Part shown: one piece after another, positions 1-11,400 of the stretch
How positions within the stretch are numbered: the stretch's first letter is position 1
Layout of the letters: each line of letters begins with the position of its first letter
Source: Toxorhynchites rutilus septentrionalis
Taxonomy: Eukaryota; Arthropoda; Insecta; Diptera; Culicidae
Length of the DNA stretch: 64,000 nucleotides
Direction: 5' to 3'
Assembly (NCBI RefSeq): GCF_029784135.1
Contig: NC_073746.1
Coordinates: 159,019,108 to 159,083,107, forward strand
Translations under genes and position numbers: made by a program
The notes under the pieces: model-generated
What the model saw: the letters and a program-made list of their open reading frames with translations, nothing else
Told to the model about the DNA's origin: nothing
The model's database searches: none

Positions 1-1526
1 CATATCAACAGAACAACGACAATAAACCATACCTTCTATATGGACGACTTGAAACTGTTTGCGGAATCAACAGAAGCGCTACATAGTCTTCTACAGTGTG
101 TTAGCGACTTTAGTTCCGATGTGCGGATGGAACTCGGAATCGAAAAGTGTAAGGCAGTACAGCTCCACCATGGACGATTGGTGGAGACTGAAGGATTCCG
201 CATTAACGAGAGTGAAGTGATTCAAGATTTGGTGGAAGGCGAATCCTATAAGTACCTGGGATTTCTGCAATTGAAAGGGATTTGTCACACAAAAATCAAG
301 AAGGAACTCCAGGAACAATTCTTGATCAGAATCAACCAGGTTTTGAAAACAAACCTCTGCGGCGGCAAAAAAATCAAAGCCGTCAATACGTTTGCCGTTC
401 CTTTACTCACGTACAGTTTCGGGGTGCTGAAGTGGACGAAAACCGATTGAGAAACAATAGAAAGAGCAATGAGAGTGACGTTCACAAAGCACCGTATGCA
501 CCATCCAAAGTCGTCCATAGAAAGATTCACCTTGCCACGTGTTGAAGGAGGAAGAGGTGTCACTGACATTAGAGCGCTTTGCAGTTCCCAGATCCAGCAG
601 TTGCGGAGTTACTTCGTGGAAAGTCAGACCCGTCACGATATCTATCGCGCTGTCTGGAAGCGGACCGTGGATTCTGTGCCCTGCATCTGGCGCAGGAGCA
701 GAACGAACTTAGCTGCAATTTGCAGACCATAGAAGAAAAAATAACAACATGGAAGCAAAAGGAACTTCATGGGACGCACCCCCATCGTTTAGAGCAAGCG
801 CATATCGACAAAGTATTATCGAACACGTGGCTGGTGCGAGGTGAACTCTTTTCTGAAACAGAAGGGTTTATGGTAGCCATCCAGGACCGGATAATAGCGA
901 CTAAAAACTACCGGAAGTACATCTTGCACGAAAACGTTGTTGACTGTTGCAGAAAGTGCAATAAAGTAGGAGAGACGATTAAACACGTCATAGCCGGCTG
1001 TGGAGCGCTAGCCGAATCAGCTTATCTCAATCGTCACAACTCGGTTGCCAAGATTGTTCATCAACAGCTAGCATCAAAACGCAACTTGGTAAATCAGTTG
1101 GTACCCTACTACAAGTATATTCCGGATCCGGTTTTGGAAAATAGCTGCTACAAGTTGTACTGGGATCGCGAGATTATTACGGATGTCCGAATACCAGCTA
1201 ATCGCCCTGATATTGTGGTCTACGATAAAAATAAGAAAGAAGTGCTGATAATAGACATTGCAATACCGTTAGACCACAATCTACAATCTACGTTTGCTGC
1301 CAAGATAATCAAGTATCACGACTTGGCAGAAGAACTAAAACAAATGTGGCATTTGAAAGGCATCCGTATTATACCAGTAGTGATCTCTAATACTGGTTTA
1401 GTTCCACACTCTCTCACGCAGTCATTGGGGGAGCTGCAAGTAACAGAGCAGCTTGCGGTTATGCAGAAAGCGGTGATTCTTGGAACGTGTAACATAGTGC
1501 GACGGTTCCTGAATCACCATAATTAG
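1..1526 (+). pseudogene. Broken RT/restriction-like endonuclease ORF of LINE copy A
   Basis: This is the C-terminal half of a non-LTR reverse transcriptase protein, starting just before the YMDD catalytic box (YMDD at about 38-49). Relative to copy B it carries a nonsense change at 448-450 (TGA where B has TTA). It also has a one-base deletion near 656 (CTGTCTGGAAG against CTGTCTGTGAAG) that shifts the frame, so the endonuclease half reads in another frame from about 660 to 1526. The CCHC knuckle and the RPDIV endonuclease motif are still readable. Identity to B outside these lesions is near complete, so inactivation is recent or the copies are close sisters. Confidence 0.85.
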
Positions 1527-1665
1527 AACACGATGATTGTGCAGACACTATTATAAAGAGAAAAAAAGAAAAAAAAAATACCACAGAGCCTAATCCCCCT
1601 TTGGCATTTAAGAAGCCCGGGGGTAGGTGAATATTCCAGCTCAATGCTGAGAAGTGCCATAACTC

Positions 1666-1666
<1 letters not shown>
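1..1666 (+). mobile_element. Dong/R4-type LINE, copy A (3' part, cut by window edge)
   Basis: The first 1,666 bases match copy B from about position 4,188 onward almost base for base, through the same ORF end and 3' UTR, and stop in a TAA repeat. Only the 3' 40% of the element is inside the window. TAA-repeat termini are typical of Dong-type members of the R4 clade, which target TAA microsatellites (family knowledge). The endonuclease and RT motifs are described under the pseudogene entry and copy B. Confidence 0.85.
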
Positions 1667-1701
<35 letters not shown>

Positions 1702-1716
1702 TATATATATAATAAG
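1667..1716. repeat. TAA microsatellite joining LINE copies A and B
   Basis: About eleven TAA units followed by five AT units and AATAA lie between the 3' end of copy A and the 5' UTR of copy B. This is the type of target Dong elements use, so B probably inserted into the TAA tail of A. Confidence 0.85.
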
Positions 1717-2048
1717 GTTAGTTAAGCCTGATGCACGTGTCTCGTAGTTCCCATTGCGACCTTCAGCCTCTGCCCAGGAACTCCGATCCCTACCTTCACG
1801 AGGTACTAGCTGAGATGCGAGCAACCCTTGGAAAGATCGGGTAACCAACCCCGGTGGGACCTTGGGTCGTATGCAAACAGGGAAGGGGGACTAGTGTAGC
1901 GTCTGTTCTCCATGTTAGGAGCGGCCCAGAACAGCGTCTGTATTCCAGGTTAGGAACGGCTGAGATACCGTCCTTCAGGCAGGTTGAGGACTCTAAGAAG
2001 CAACCTGTGCCAACCCGTGTTTTCCCGGGAAAAGGAAAACTACCAATA

Positions 2049-5000
2049 ATGCAATTGAGAAATCGGAGAATTATAGTAATGCGATCGCCTGAGGAGGGCC
2101 CCCGGACTGGAGCTGGTCCTGGAACGGGCGTACATGCGAGCGGCCAGCGGCTAGAGGAATTGGTGCAAGAGCGGACCCCTAGTCATCGGGCTCAGCCCGT
2201 AAACCGAACGCTAAACAGAACCCGCAGCACAAGAAATCACAATGGCAATGCTGCACCTGCAAATGATGCTGCGATTGGACGACGTCAGTCGCTCACATTG
2301 ACAGGCCGCCAACGGCAACGAATCATGTGGACGAGAGAGATGAATGAATTCGTGATTCGTTGCTATTATGTCTGCACAAGATTGGAGACGGACATGTCCG
2401 GCAGACCAAGAATGCTGGAAATGTTCAACGAGCAGTTCCCACGATTTGCCGGCCAACTAGATCGGAATAAGCTCTACACACGGAGACGAGCGATTTTGTC
2501 ACACAACATGCTGTCCCCGGCTGAAATAGAGGCCATCAAGTTGGAAGTGCAACGAGAACTGCGTAGAGAGAGTGGAAGATCGAGCGATATGTCGAGAAGG
2601 AGCTCTGCTAGGCTGAGTGCATCGTTCGCTAGTGAAAGGCGCGAATCTATTGCACCACCACCGGATCCAGTGGATGAGCCTAGAGGACAAGAGCCGGCAG
2701 AGGATCAACAACGAGGTCAATTAAAGAACGAATTGGCTTTCCACATGGATGCAGCAGTGACCCAGTTTTACGGAACGGACCCCTTAACCCGACACAAGAT
2801 TCCGAAGTTGCAGTATTCCCACCGACTAACGAGTGCCGTCCAAGTACTCGACCAGGAAGTACTACCTGTGTACCTGGAAGTGGTAGAGAATCTAGAGGAG
2901 CTGCAATTTATCGTTTATTGTGGAACTGTAGCTGTTGTACGGACGTTAGGAATGCGCACCTTTCACCAAGACGATAGACAGAACCGCGTACTCTCCAAAA
3001 AACCGAAACCTGCTTGGATGAGACGCCTGGAAGGTCGTATCCAAACGCTCCGAGTAAAAATCGGTCGACTAACGCAGTACAAGAGGGGAAGTCGATCGCG
3101 AAAGCTGATTCGTGGAGTTGCTGAAATTGTGAAGCCGGCAGAGCTCTCTGATCTTAATGAAAACCGCATCATTGAGATCCTCGATACCCATGTACAACGG
3201 TTGAGTGCTCTATCAAAAAGGTTAAGACGTTATACGGAATGTACGAAAAGGCATGCGGATAATCGTATGTTCAGTATGAACGAAAGGGAGTTCTACAGCC
3301 GCATCAAAAAGAAACGCAATAATTACGATGGTGGTCTTCCTGAGATTGACGAAGTTATCCAGTTTTGGTCAGGCTTATGGGAGAACCCTATTCAACACCG
3401 AAGTAACAGGATGTGGCTGGCAGAAGAAGAGGAATATGGAAACGGACTTGAAGCAATGCCTGCCGTTATGGTAACCGCCCATGATATCAACGAAGCCATT
3501 CGATATTCCAGGAATTGGGCTGCGCCAGGACCAGATTTCGTGCACAATTTCTGGTACAAAAAGTTTTCTTCAACTCATGGGCGAATGGCAGAGTGCTTCA
3601 ATAAGGTATTAGAAAATCCCCAAACAACACCGGAGTTCGTGACCAGGGGAATTACTCATCTGATGCCAAAGGATCAAGACACAGCGAATGCGGCGAAGTA
3701 CAGGCCAATAACATGTCTAACGAGCCTGTACAAGCTACTTACGTCGGTGATTAATAAAAAGATACAAAACCATTGCGAAGTTAACGAAATATTAACAGAA
3801 GAACAGAAAGGCTGTAAACAGAACACGCGGGGCTGCAAAGATCAAGTCGTTATCGATGCAGTCATCGTCGGACAAGCAAGCCGAAACAGAAGGAACCTGA
3901 GTATGGCGTACATTGACTATAAAAAAGCATACGACTCAGTACCGCATACGTACCTGATAAAGGTACTAAAAATGTACAAGATACATGATGGCGTCATCAG
4001 GTTTATGGAACACGCAATGGTAAACTGGAGCACCTCGCTTAGTATCACCGACGGAACAACTATGTTGAGATCCAGAACTCTCAATATTCGCAGGGGAATA
4101 TTCCAAGGTGACACATTCAGTCCTTTGTGGTTTTGCCTTGCGATGAACCCCTTGAGCAGAGCACTCAACCGAAGCAGCCATGGCTACCATATCAACAGAA
4201 CAACGACAATAAACCATACCTTCTATATGGACGACTTGAAACTGTTTGCGGAATCAACAGAAGCGCTACATAGTCTTCTACAGTGTGTTAGCGACTTTAG
4301 TTCCGATGTGCGGATGGAACTCGGAATCGAAAAGTGTAAGGCAGTACAGCTCCACCGTGGACGATTGGTGGAGACTGAAGGATTCCGCATTAACGAGAGT
4401 GAAGTGATTCAAGATTTGGTGGAAGGCGAATCCTATAAGTACCTGGGATTTCTGCAATTGAAAGGGATTTGTCACACAAAAATCAAGAAGGAACTCCAGG
4501 AACAATTCTTGATCAGAATCAACCAGGTTTTGAAAACAAACCTCTGCGGCGGCAAAAAAATCAAAGCCGTCAATACGTTTGCCGTTCCTTTACTCACGTA
4601 CAGTTTCGGGGTGCTGAAGTGGACGAAAACCGATTTAGAAACAATAGAAAGAGCAATGAGAGTGACGTTCACAAAGCACCGTATGCACCATCCAAAGTCG
4701 TCCATAGAAAGATTCACCTTGCCACGTGTTGAAGGAGGAAGAGGTGTCACTGACATTAGAGCGCTTTGCAGTTCCCAGATCCAGCAGTTGCGAAGTTACT
4801 TCGTGGAAAGTCAGACCCGTCACGATATCTATCGCGCTGTCTGTGAAGCGGACCGTGGATTCAGTGCCCTGCATCTGGCGCAGGAGCAGTACGAACTTAG
4901 CTGCAATTTGCAGACCATAGAAGAAAAAACAACATCATGGAAGCAAAAGGAACTTCATGGGACACACCCCCATCGTTTAGAGCAAGCGCATATCGACAAA

Positions 5001-5714
5001 GTATTATCGAACACGTGGCTGGTGCGAGGTGAACTCTTTTCTGAAACAGAAGGGTTTATGGTAGCCATCCAGGACCGGATAATAGCGACCAAAAACTACC
5101 GGAAGTACATCTTGCACGAAAACGTTGTTGACTGTTGCAGAAAGTGCAATAAAGTAGGAGAGACGATAGAACACGTCATAGCCGGCTGTGGAGCGCTAGC
5201 CGAATCAGCTTATCTCAATCGTCACAACTCGGTTGCCAAGATTGTTCATCAACAGCTAGCATCAAAACGCAACTTGGTAAATCAGTTGGTACCCTACTAC
5301 AAGTATATTCCGGATCCGGTTTTGGAAAATAGCTGCTACAAGTTGTACTGGGATCGCGAGATTATTACGGATGTCCGAATACCAGCTAATCGCCCTGATA
5401 TTGTGGTCTACGATAAAAATAAGAAAGAAGTGCTGATAATAGACATTGCAGTACCATTAGACCACAATCTACAATCTACGTTTGCTGCCAAGATAACCAA
5501 GTATCACGACTTGGCAGAAGAACTAAAACAAATGTGGCATTTGAAAGGCATCCGTATTATACCAGTAGTGATCTCTGCTACTGGTTTAGTTCCACACTCT
5601 CTCACGCAGTCATTGGAGGAGCTGCAAGTAACAGAGCAGCTTGCGGTTATGCAGAAAGCGGTGATTCTTGGAACGTGTAACATAGTGCGACGGTTCCTGA
5701 ATCACCATAATTAG
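2049..5714 (+). CDS. R4/Dong-type LINE polyprotein: DNA-binding, reverse transcriptase, restriction-like endonuclease
   Basis: The 1,221-residue intact ORF encodes the target-primed retrotransposition enzyme. I place the start at 2,049 because the MQLRNRRI... N terminus aligns with MELRSRRI... of the third element, although the frame is open from 1,854. A Trp-rich Myb-like segment (IMWTREMNEFVIRCYY) lies near residue 90. RT motifs include AAPGPD, YRPITCLTSLYKLL, GIFQGDTFSP and the catalytic YMDD at 726-729. After the thumb comes a C-x2-C-x8-H-x4-C knuckle (C1030, C1033, H1042, C1047) and an RPDIV...D...DIAVP motif (1115-1136). Those last two are hallmarks of the PD-(D/E)XK-like endonuclease of R2/R4 elements. 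There is no AP endonuclease or RNase H. With no frame damage visible, the ORF could still be functional. Confidence 0.9.
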   Translation: MQLRNRRIIVMRSPEEGPRTGAGPGTGVHASGQRLEELVQERTPSHRAQPVNRTLNRTRSTRNHNGNAAPANDAAIGRRQSLTLTGRQRQRIMWTREMNEFVIRCYYVCTRLETDMSGRPRMLEMFNEQFPRFAGQLDRNKLYTRRRAILSHNMLSPAEIEAIKLEVQRELRRESGRSSDMSRRSSARLSASFASERRESIAPPPDPVDEPRGQEPAEDQQRGQLKNELAFHMDAAVTQFYGTDPLTRHKIPKLQYSHRLTSAVQVLDQEVLPVYLEVVENLEELQFIVYCGTVAVVRTLGMRTFHQDDRQNRVLSKKPKPAWMRRLEGRIQTLRVKIGRLTQYKRGSRSRKLIRGVAEIVKPAELSDLNENRIIEILDTHVQRLSALSKRLRRYTECTKRHADNRMFSMNEREFYSRIKKKRNNYDGGLPEIDEVIQFWSGLWENPIQHRSNRMWLAEEEEYGNGLEAMPAVMVTAHDINEAIRYSRNWAAPGPDFVHNFWYKKFSSTHGRMAECFNKVLENPQTTPEFVTRGITHLMPKDQDTANAAKYRPITCLTSLYKLLTSVINKKIQNHCEVNEILTEEQKGCKQNTRGCKDQVVIDAVIVGQASRNRRNLSMAYIDYKKAYDSVPHTYLIKVLKMYKIHDGVIRFMEHAMVNWSTSLSITDGTTMLRSRTLNIRRGIFQGDTFSPLWFCLAMNPLSRALNRSSHGYHINRTTTINHTFYMDDLKLFAESTEALHSLLQCVSDFSSDVRMELGIEKCKAVQLHRGRLVETEGFRINESEVIQDLVEGESYKYLGFLQLKGICHTKIKKELQEQFLIRINQVLKTNLCGGKKIKAVNTFAVPLLTYSFGVLKWTKTDLETIERAMRVTFTKHRMHHPKSSIERFTLPRVEGGRGVTDIRALCSSQIQQLRSYFVESQTRHDIYRAVCEADRGFSALHLAQEQYELSCNLQTIEEKTTSWKQKELHGTHPHRLEQAHIDKVLSNTWLVRGELFSETEGFMVAIQDRIIATKNYRKYILHENVVDCCRKCNKVGETIEHVIAGCGALAESAYLNRHNSVAKIVHQQLASKRNLVNQLVPYYKYIPDPVLENSCYKLYWDREIITDVRIPANRPDIVVYDKNKKEVLIIDIAVPLDHNLQSTFAAKITKYHDLAEELKQMWHLKGIRIIPVVISATGLVPHSLTQSLEELQVTEQLAVMQKAVILGTCNIVRRFLNHHN

Positions 5715-5769
5715 AACACGATGATTGTGCAGACACTATTATAAAGAGAAAAAAAGAAAAAAAAAAGAT

Positions 5770-5818
5770 ACCACAGAGCCTAATCCCCCTTTGGCATTTA
5801 AGAAGCCCGGGGGTAGGT
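5770..5818 (+). other. Conserved 3' UTR hairpin of Dong/R4-type LINEs
   Basis: The 3' UTR block from CACAGAGCCTAATCCCCC to GGGGGTAGGTGA can pair its CCCCC and GGGGG runs around an AT-rich loop. The same block occurs in copy A (about 1,581-1,629) and, with compensating small changes, in the diverged third element (about 16,111-16,159). Conservation between elements whose coding regions have diverged strongly suggests the structure is recognised by the RT during target-primed reverse transcription; that role is inference. Confidence 0.6.
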
Positions 5819-5875
5819 GAATATTCCAGCTCAATGCTGAGAAGTGCCATAACTCTATATAATAATAATAATAAT

Positions 5876-6345
5876 CGGTTATCAACATGCGTTTCTAATA
5901 TTTTGTTTATTGGGAATGTGGAATAATGGTGACGATAGAACAAACATATCATCGCCTTTGAACGTGTGTCTGTCGAGGAAAAAGACCGCCACGATAATCG
6001 TTGAAGCTATCGCTTGAGATGCTTGCTCATTACGCTCGTGCTGATCGTTTTATTCTCGTGAGTGAAAGAGTGAATCATGGCTCAATCATCTTCAGCTGAT
6101 TGTACAAAACCACGGCTCTTTCCACACCACTAAAAAGTTCTACTTATTTCTTTCTAGAATTTCGATGCATTCAAAAATAATAGACGAATTTCACTCAGAT
6201 AGCAGTGCAACGTTGTGGGTGTAAACATATGGGGCTTTAAAGCTACTTTGTATACTTGGAATATTCCGAAATAAATTAGACTACTGTTTGAAAAGGGTCA
6301 AACATTTTTTCTTGATATTTTTACAAAAAAAAAATTAAAAGCTAT
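5876..6345. other. AT-rich interval between LINEs
   Basis: This stretch is the sequence between the 3' end of LINE copy B and the target duplication of the I-type LINE. I see no ORF, repeat end or recognisable motif in it. Confidence 0.5.
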
Positions 6346-6876
6346 AATACCTACAAACACATTCGCTATCCAACTCTTGACGAGTAAAGTTCAGTGTCGG
6401 TATTGTGCGTTGCCACTTTTGCTATTGTGCTATTGGTACGAGTGAATCGTGTACGAGTGAAGGTCATTGCTGTCCGCTTTCGACCTGACCTTTTGTGAAG
6501 TGGAACGAAGGAACAAAGGAAGCAGCGCTCTTGCAGCGAGCCGGATTGCGGCTGTTGAACTGATTCGGCATAACGGGATCGCCATCGCGTGACTGTCGCA
6601 AACGGGATTCATCATCACGTGGCTGCGTAAGCTATTCTTGCGCTATTGTGTTGTCTCCGTAGCGCGTAGCCTCTGTCTCTCCCTGATTAGGGCAGTAGAG
6701 CGCATTATTGGAACAACTTATATATTAAGGTACACATATTTATTATTAATATTATTATTCAATTCATTTGTTCATTGTTTGATATTATTATCATAATTTT
6801 TTTTGTTGCTATTTTTTTTCTAAGATTATTGTTAAAATCAAAAATAATTTAGAAATAAGACAGACATTTTTGTAAA

Positions 6877-8472
6877 ATGGAGAATAGTGGAGGATCTCCA
6901 GAGATGGAGATCTCCGATAATGAATCTCATACAAGATCTGGGAAAAAACATAAACGAGTCCCTCATAAGGAAGATAATTCTTCTGGGGACGAATCCGCTC
7001 ATCCTACCAAGCCCCCCTCTAAGAAAATTGCAAGCCTCCCTTCTCAACCCACTGTTACTTCCACTCCCCCTCTCCCATCATCGATTTCGCTTCCCCCTTC
7101 TGATGCTTCCGATCCAACCCAATCCTCGTCCTCGTCCTCATCCTCATCCTCGTCCTCGTCCTCGTCCTCGTCTTCCCCCTCTGTTGTCTCCGCTCCACGT
7201 GTCAGAGTTTATCCAGAAGATGCACCTGGAACTGGCCCTTGGGTTGTTTTGCTCCGGCCAAAACCGAAAGGAAAAAACCTTAACGTGATTCAGATCATGA
7301 AAGATCTGGCCAGATACACTTCTGTATCTGAAATTCGCAGGGTTAGACCGAACAAATTGCGAGTTGTCGTGAATGAACGGAAACACGCAAACGAGATTGT
7401 TGCTGATCAACATTTCACTCTCGAATATCGAACATTTATACCCTCCCATAACGTAGAAATTGAGGGGGTGATAACTGAAACGGGTCTGACGAGCGAACAA
7501 ATAAAAGCAGAAGGAAAAGGCAAGTTCAAGAAGCTCCCCTCAATGGAAGTGAAAATCTTGGACTGTCGCCAACTCGGGAAACTTTCCCATGATGGGGACC
7601 AAACTAAATTTACGCCGTCCGACTCGTTTCGAGTCACCTTTGCTGGTGCCGCCCTCCCTGACTACGTTATGGTGGACAAATTGAGACTACCTGTGCGACT
7701 CTTCGTGCCAAAGCCCATGACTTGCAACAAATGCAAGTCAGTTGGTCACACTTCGGATTATTGTGCCAACAAGGAGCGCTGTGCCACTTGCGGAGAGCAA
7801 CATGAGGGGAAATCCTGCAGTGCGACTGAGCATAAATGTCCATATTGCGGGGGATCCCCACACGAGCTCTCAGTTTGTGAAAATTACAAGAGTCGCTGGG
7901 AGAAACAGAAGCGCTCTTTGAAGGAACGCTCGAAACGCACTTTTGCGGATATTTTAAAGGGCGCTTCTCCACTGGCCCAACAACAACAACCAATCAACAC
8001 ACAAAATGTCTTCGCCACGTTGCCCGTTGACAAAATAGAAGCGGACACAGCTAACGGGGGCACACCGTTCATTTTCCAAGGGAATCCCCGGCGCAAAAAT
8101 GTGACCACTCCCAAAGTTCAAGGACAAGCCCCTCCGGTGATACCCCCTGTTAGCATGCCTAAAAAATCGAGTGCAGCGGACAAGCAAAATCAGGTTCCTC
8201 CTGGTTTCGGTGGGAATAATTCACCTTCGAATGGCCCAGCACTCGAGGGGACATCAAAAACCCCAACTGTCCCTATTTTTCCGTCCAGTTCAACTTCCCA
8301 ATCGGGATTTATAAAGTTGTCTGACCTTTTGGACCAAATCTTCAAGTGTTTTAATGTTTCCGACTCCATCAGAACCCTTGTCATCTCAATGCTTCCAGTA
8401 TTAAAGACAATTTTGCAACAATTGATGCAAACATGGCCCCTCCTTGCAATGATTATCTCTCTTGATGTCTAA
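6877..8472 (+). CDS. I-type LINE ORF1, gag-like nucleic-acid-binding protein
   Basis: This intact 531-residue ORF starts at the first ATG after the 5' UTR. The N-terminal third is low complexity, with a run of about 21 serines encoded by TCC/TCG/TCA repeats (7,124-7,176). A central region (residues about 110-270) precedes three zinc-knuckle-like motifs: CNKCKSVGHTSDYC (from residue 283), CATCGEQHEGKSC and CPYCGGSPHELSVC. This arrangement is usual for ORF1 proteins that coat LINE RNA and carry it to the target. The C-terminal part is Pro/Ser-rich. The stop codon overlaps the start of ORF2 (ATGTCTAA, 8,465-8,472), which suggests termination-coupled reinitiation. Confidence 0.88.
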   Translation: MENSGGSPEMEISDNESHTRSGKKHKRVPHKEDNSSGDESAHPTKPPSKKIASLPSQPTVTSTPPLPSSISLPPSDASDPTQSSSSSSSSSSSSSSSSSSPSVVSAPRVRVYPEDAPGTGPWVVLLRPKPKGKNLNVIQIMKDLARYTSVSEIRRVRPNKLRVVVNERKHANEIVADQHFTLEYRTFIPSHNVEIEGVITETGLTSEQIKAEGKGKFKKLPSMEVKILDCRQLGKLSHDGDQTKFTPSDSFRVTFAGAALPDYVMVDKLRLPVRLFVPKPMTCNKCKSVGHTSDYCANKERCATCGEQHEGKSCSATEHKCPYCGGSPHELSVCENYKSRWEKQKRSLKERSKRTFADILKGASPLAQQQQPINTQNVFATLPVDKIEADTANGGTPFIFQGNPRRKNVTTPKVQGQAPPVIPPVSMPKKSSAADKQNQVPPGFGGNNSPSNGPALEGTSKTPTVPIFPSSSTSQSGFIKLSDLLDQIFKCFNVSDSIRTLVISMLPVLKTILQQLMQTWPLLAMIISLDV

Positions 8473-11400
8473 TTCAAATAGAGAGGTCGGAGATATCACT
8501 GTTTTACAGTGGAATTGTCGTAGTCTTATCCCTAAATTGGATACATTCAAAATTTTAATTCATAACTACAATTGTGATGTTTTTGCTCTGTCCGAAACTT
8601 GGCTTTCTTCGCGAGATGATATCTCTTTCCACGATTTTAATATTATACGCTTGGACCGTGATGATAGATACGGAGGGGTGCTTTTGGGGATCAATAAGTG
8701 CCACTCATTTTTTAGAATTGACCTTCCACCTATTGGAGGGATCGAAGCTGTTGCTTGTCATGCAAACATCAGAGGCAAAGACCTCTGTATTGTCAGCTTG
8801 TATTGGCCTCCGAGAGCTGCGGTTAGCCGCAAACAACTTGATGACATGTGCTCACTCCTTCCTGAGCCACGATTGATCTTGGGAGACTTCAACTCTCACG
8901 GAACTGCCTGGGGGGAACAGTACGACGACAATCGTTCATTGTTGATATATGACCTTTGTAACAGCTTCAATATGACCGTTTTGAACACTGGGGAAACAAC
9001 ACGTGTACCTAAACCTCCTGCTAACCCAAGTGCTCTTGACCTCTCGCTTTGCTCGAATTCACTATCGTTAGATTGCAAGTGGAATGTAATCCAGGACCCC
9101 AACGGTCATATGCCATGTTTATAGATTCAGAAGAATTCGACCCAATGGTGATGGAAATATTGATTGGCAAGTGATCACAAAAAATTGTTCGAGATATACC
9201 ACAAGATAGGTGCGATCTTGATTCCGAGTTTTCGATGGTAGAATTCTCTCTTGCTCTGCTCTCATGTAACAATTCTGCTCCGGGATCGGATAGAATTAAG
9301 TTCAACTTGCTGAAAAACCTCCCTGATGTGGCGAAACATCGCTTGTTGAATTTATTCAATCGGTTTCTGGAGAATAATATTGTTCCAGATGATTGGAGAC
9401 AAGTACGAGTTATAGCTATTCAAAAACCCGGAAAACCCGCGTCCGACTTCAATTCGTACCGCCCAATAGCAATGCTGTCTTGTATACAGAAATTGTTGGA
9501 GAAAATGATCTTGTTTCGCCTTAATCGATGGGTTGAAACGAATGGCCTACTCTCAGATACACAATATGGGTTCCGCAGGGGCAAGGGGACGAATGATTGT
9601 CTTGCGTTGCTTTCTTCAGAAATTCAAATGGCTTACGCCGAAAAAAAAACAAATGGCTTCAGTATTCTTGGACATAAAGGGGGCCTTTGATTCTGTTTCA
9701 ATAGAGGTTTTGTCAGACCAATTACACTCTCGGGGTCTGCCGCCTCTGTTGAATAATATGTTATATAACTTGCTTTGTGAGAAACAGTTGAACTTTTCTC
9801 ACGGGGATTCGACAGTAAATCGGGTCTCCTACATGGGCCTCCCCCAGGGCTCATGTTTAAGCCCCCTTTTGTACAACTTCTATGTAAGCGACATCGACAA
9901 TTGTCTTACACAAAATTGCAGCCTAAGACAACTTGCAGATGACGGAGTGGTGTCTGTCGTAGGATCAAACGAATCCGACCTGCAAGGACCCTTACAAGAT
10001 ACTTTGAACAATTTTTCAGCCTGGGCCATTGGTCTAGGGATCGAATTCTCCACGGAGAAAACAGAGATGATGGTTTTTTCTAGGAAGCATAGACCAGCAA
10101 AACCAAAGCTTCAACTTTTGGGTAAACCGATCACTCATGCTATGTCATTCAAGTATCTTGGGGTCTGGTTCGACTCCAAATGTACTTGGGGGCCCATTTT
10201 AGGTATCTGAGTAAAAAATGCCAACAAAGAATAAACTTTCTCCGTACAATTACCGGCACCTGGTGGGGAGCCCACCCAGAAGATCTTATAATGTTGTATC
10301 GAACAACTATTCTCTCAGTGATGGAGTATGGCAGTTTCTGTTTTCAATCAGCTGCCAAAACACACCTCATTAAACTCGAGCGAATTCAGTATCTTTGTCT
10401 CCGTATTGCGTTGGGATGTATGCCCTCAACGCATACCATGAGTCTCGAGGTTTTGGCAGGCCTACTCCCACTAAAAGATCGCTTCAATTTATTATCTCTT
10501 CGGTTCTTCATCCGGTGTAAGGTCATGAACCCATTGGTGATCGGAAATTTTGAGCAGCTGATCGAGTTAAATTTTCACTCCGGATTCATGAGTTCATATC
10601 ATGAATTCATCTCCATGCAGGTTGATCCTTCTTCGTATATTCCCAACCGTGTTTGTTTTCCTGACTACATCAATTCCTCTGTGCATTTTGATCTGTCCAT
10701 GAATCAAGATATCCATGGATATTCAGATTACCAACGATCGAGGATCGCTCCAACGATCTTCGATGAAAAGTATGGGGGTATCAATTGCGATAATATGTAC
10801 TTTACTGATGGGTCCACTATAAACGAGTCCACAGGATTTGGAGTGTTCAACGAATTTTTTAGCACCTCACACAGTCTTCAGAATCCTTGCTCAGTGTATA
10901 TTGCTGAATTGGCAGCAATTCATTGGGCGCTGGACAGCGTCGGCTCACGACCTGTTGAACACTATTACATTGTAACGGATAGTCTTAGCTCTGTCGAAGC
11001 TATCCGTTCAGTGAGGCCGGAAAAGCACTCGCCGTACTTCCTTGAGAGAATACGAGAAATTTTGAGTGCTTTATCCAGACGCTGTTATGTCATTACCTTT
11101 ATCTGGGTCCCTTCACATTGCTCCATTCCGGGTAATGAGAGGGCTGACTCATTAGCAAAGGTAGGTGCAATTGAAGGCGATATTTATCAGCGTCAAATCG
11201 CCTTCAATGAATTTTATTCTTTAGTCCGCAAAAATACCATCGCTAACTGGCAACGCAAGTGGAATGAAGATGAATTGGGCCGGTGGTTTCACTCGATTAT
11301 CCCTAAGGTTAGCCTCAAACCGTGGTTCAAAAGTCTGGACTTGAGTCGGGACTTTATTCCCACCTTCTCCCGACTCATGTCCAATCACTGTTCGTTAGAT

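Larger units (their letters stand above)
1717..5875 (+). mobile_element. Dong/R4-type LINE, copy B (apparently full length)
   Basis: The element runs from a roughly 330-bp 5' UTR through one long ORF and a 3' UTR of about 145 bp into a short TAA repeat (5,859-5,875). No poly(A) tail is present, as expected for TAA-targeting R4-clade elements. The 5' boundary is set where the TAA/TA repeat stops and is approximate. The neighbour on the left is a near-identical sister copy in the same orientation. On the right, ordinary AT-rich DNA and then an I-type LINE follow. Confidence 0.85.

Noticed and set aside
1854..2048. Upstream extension of the LINE copy B ORF (65 extra codons)
   Set aside because: The diverged copy C shares the protein only from the MELRSRR/MQLRNRR start; the upstream part looks like 5' UTR.
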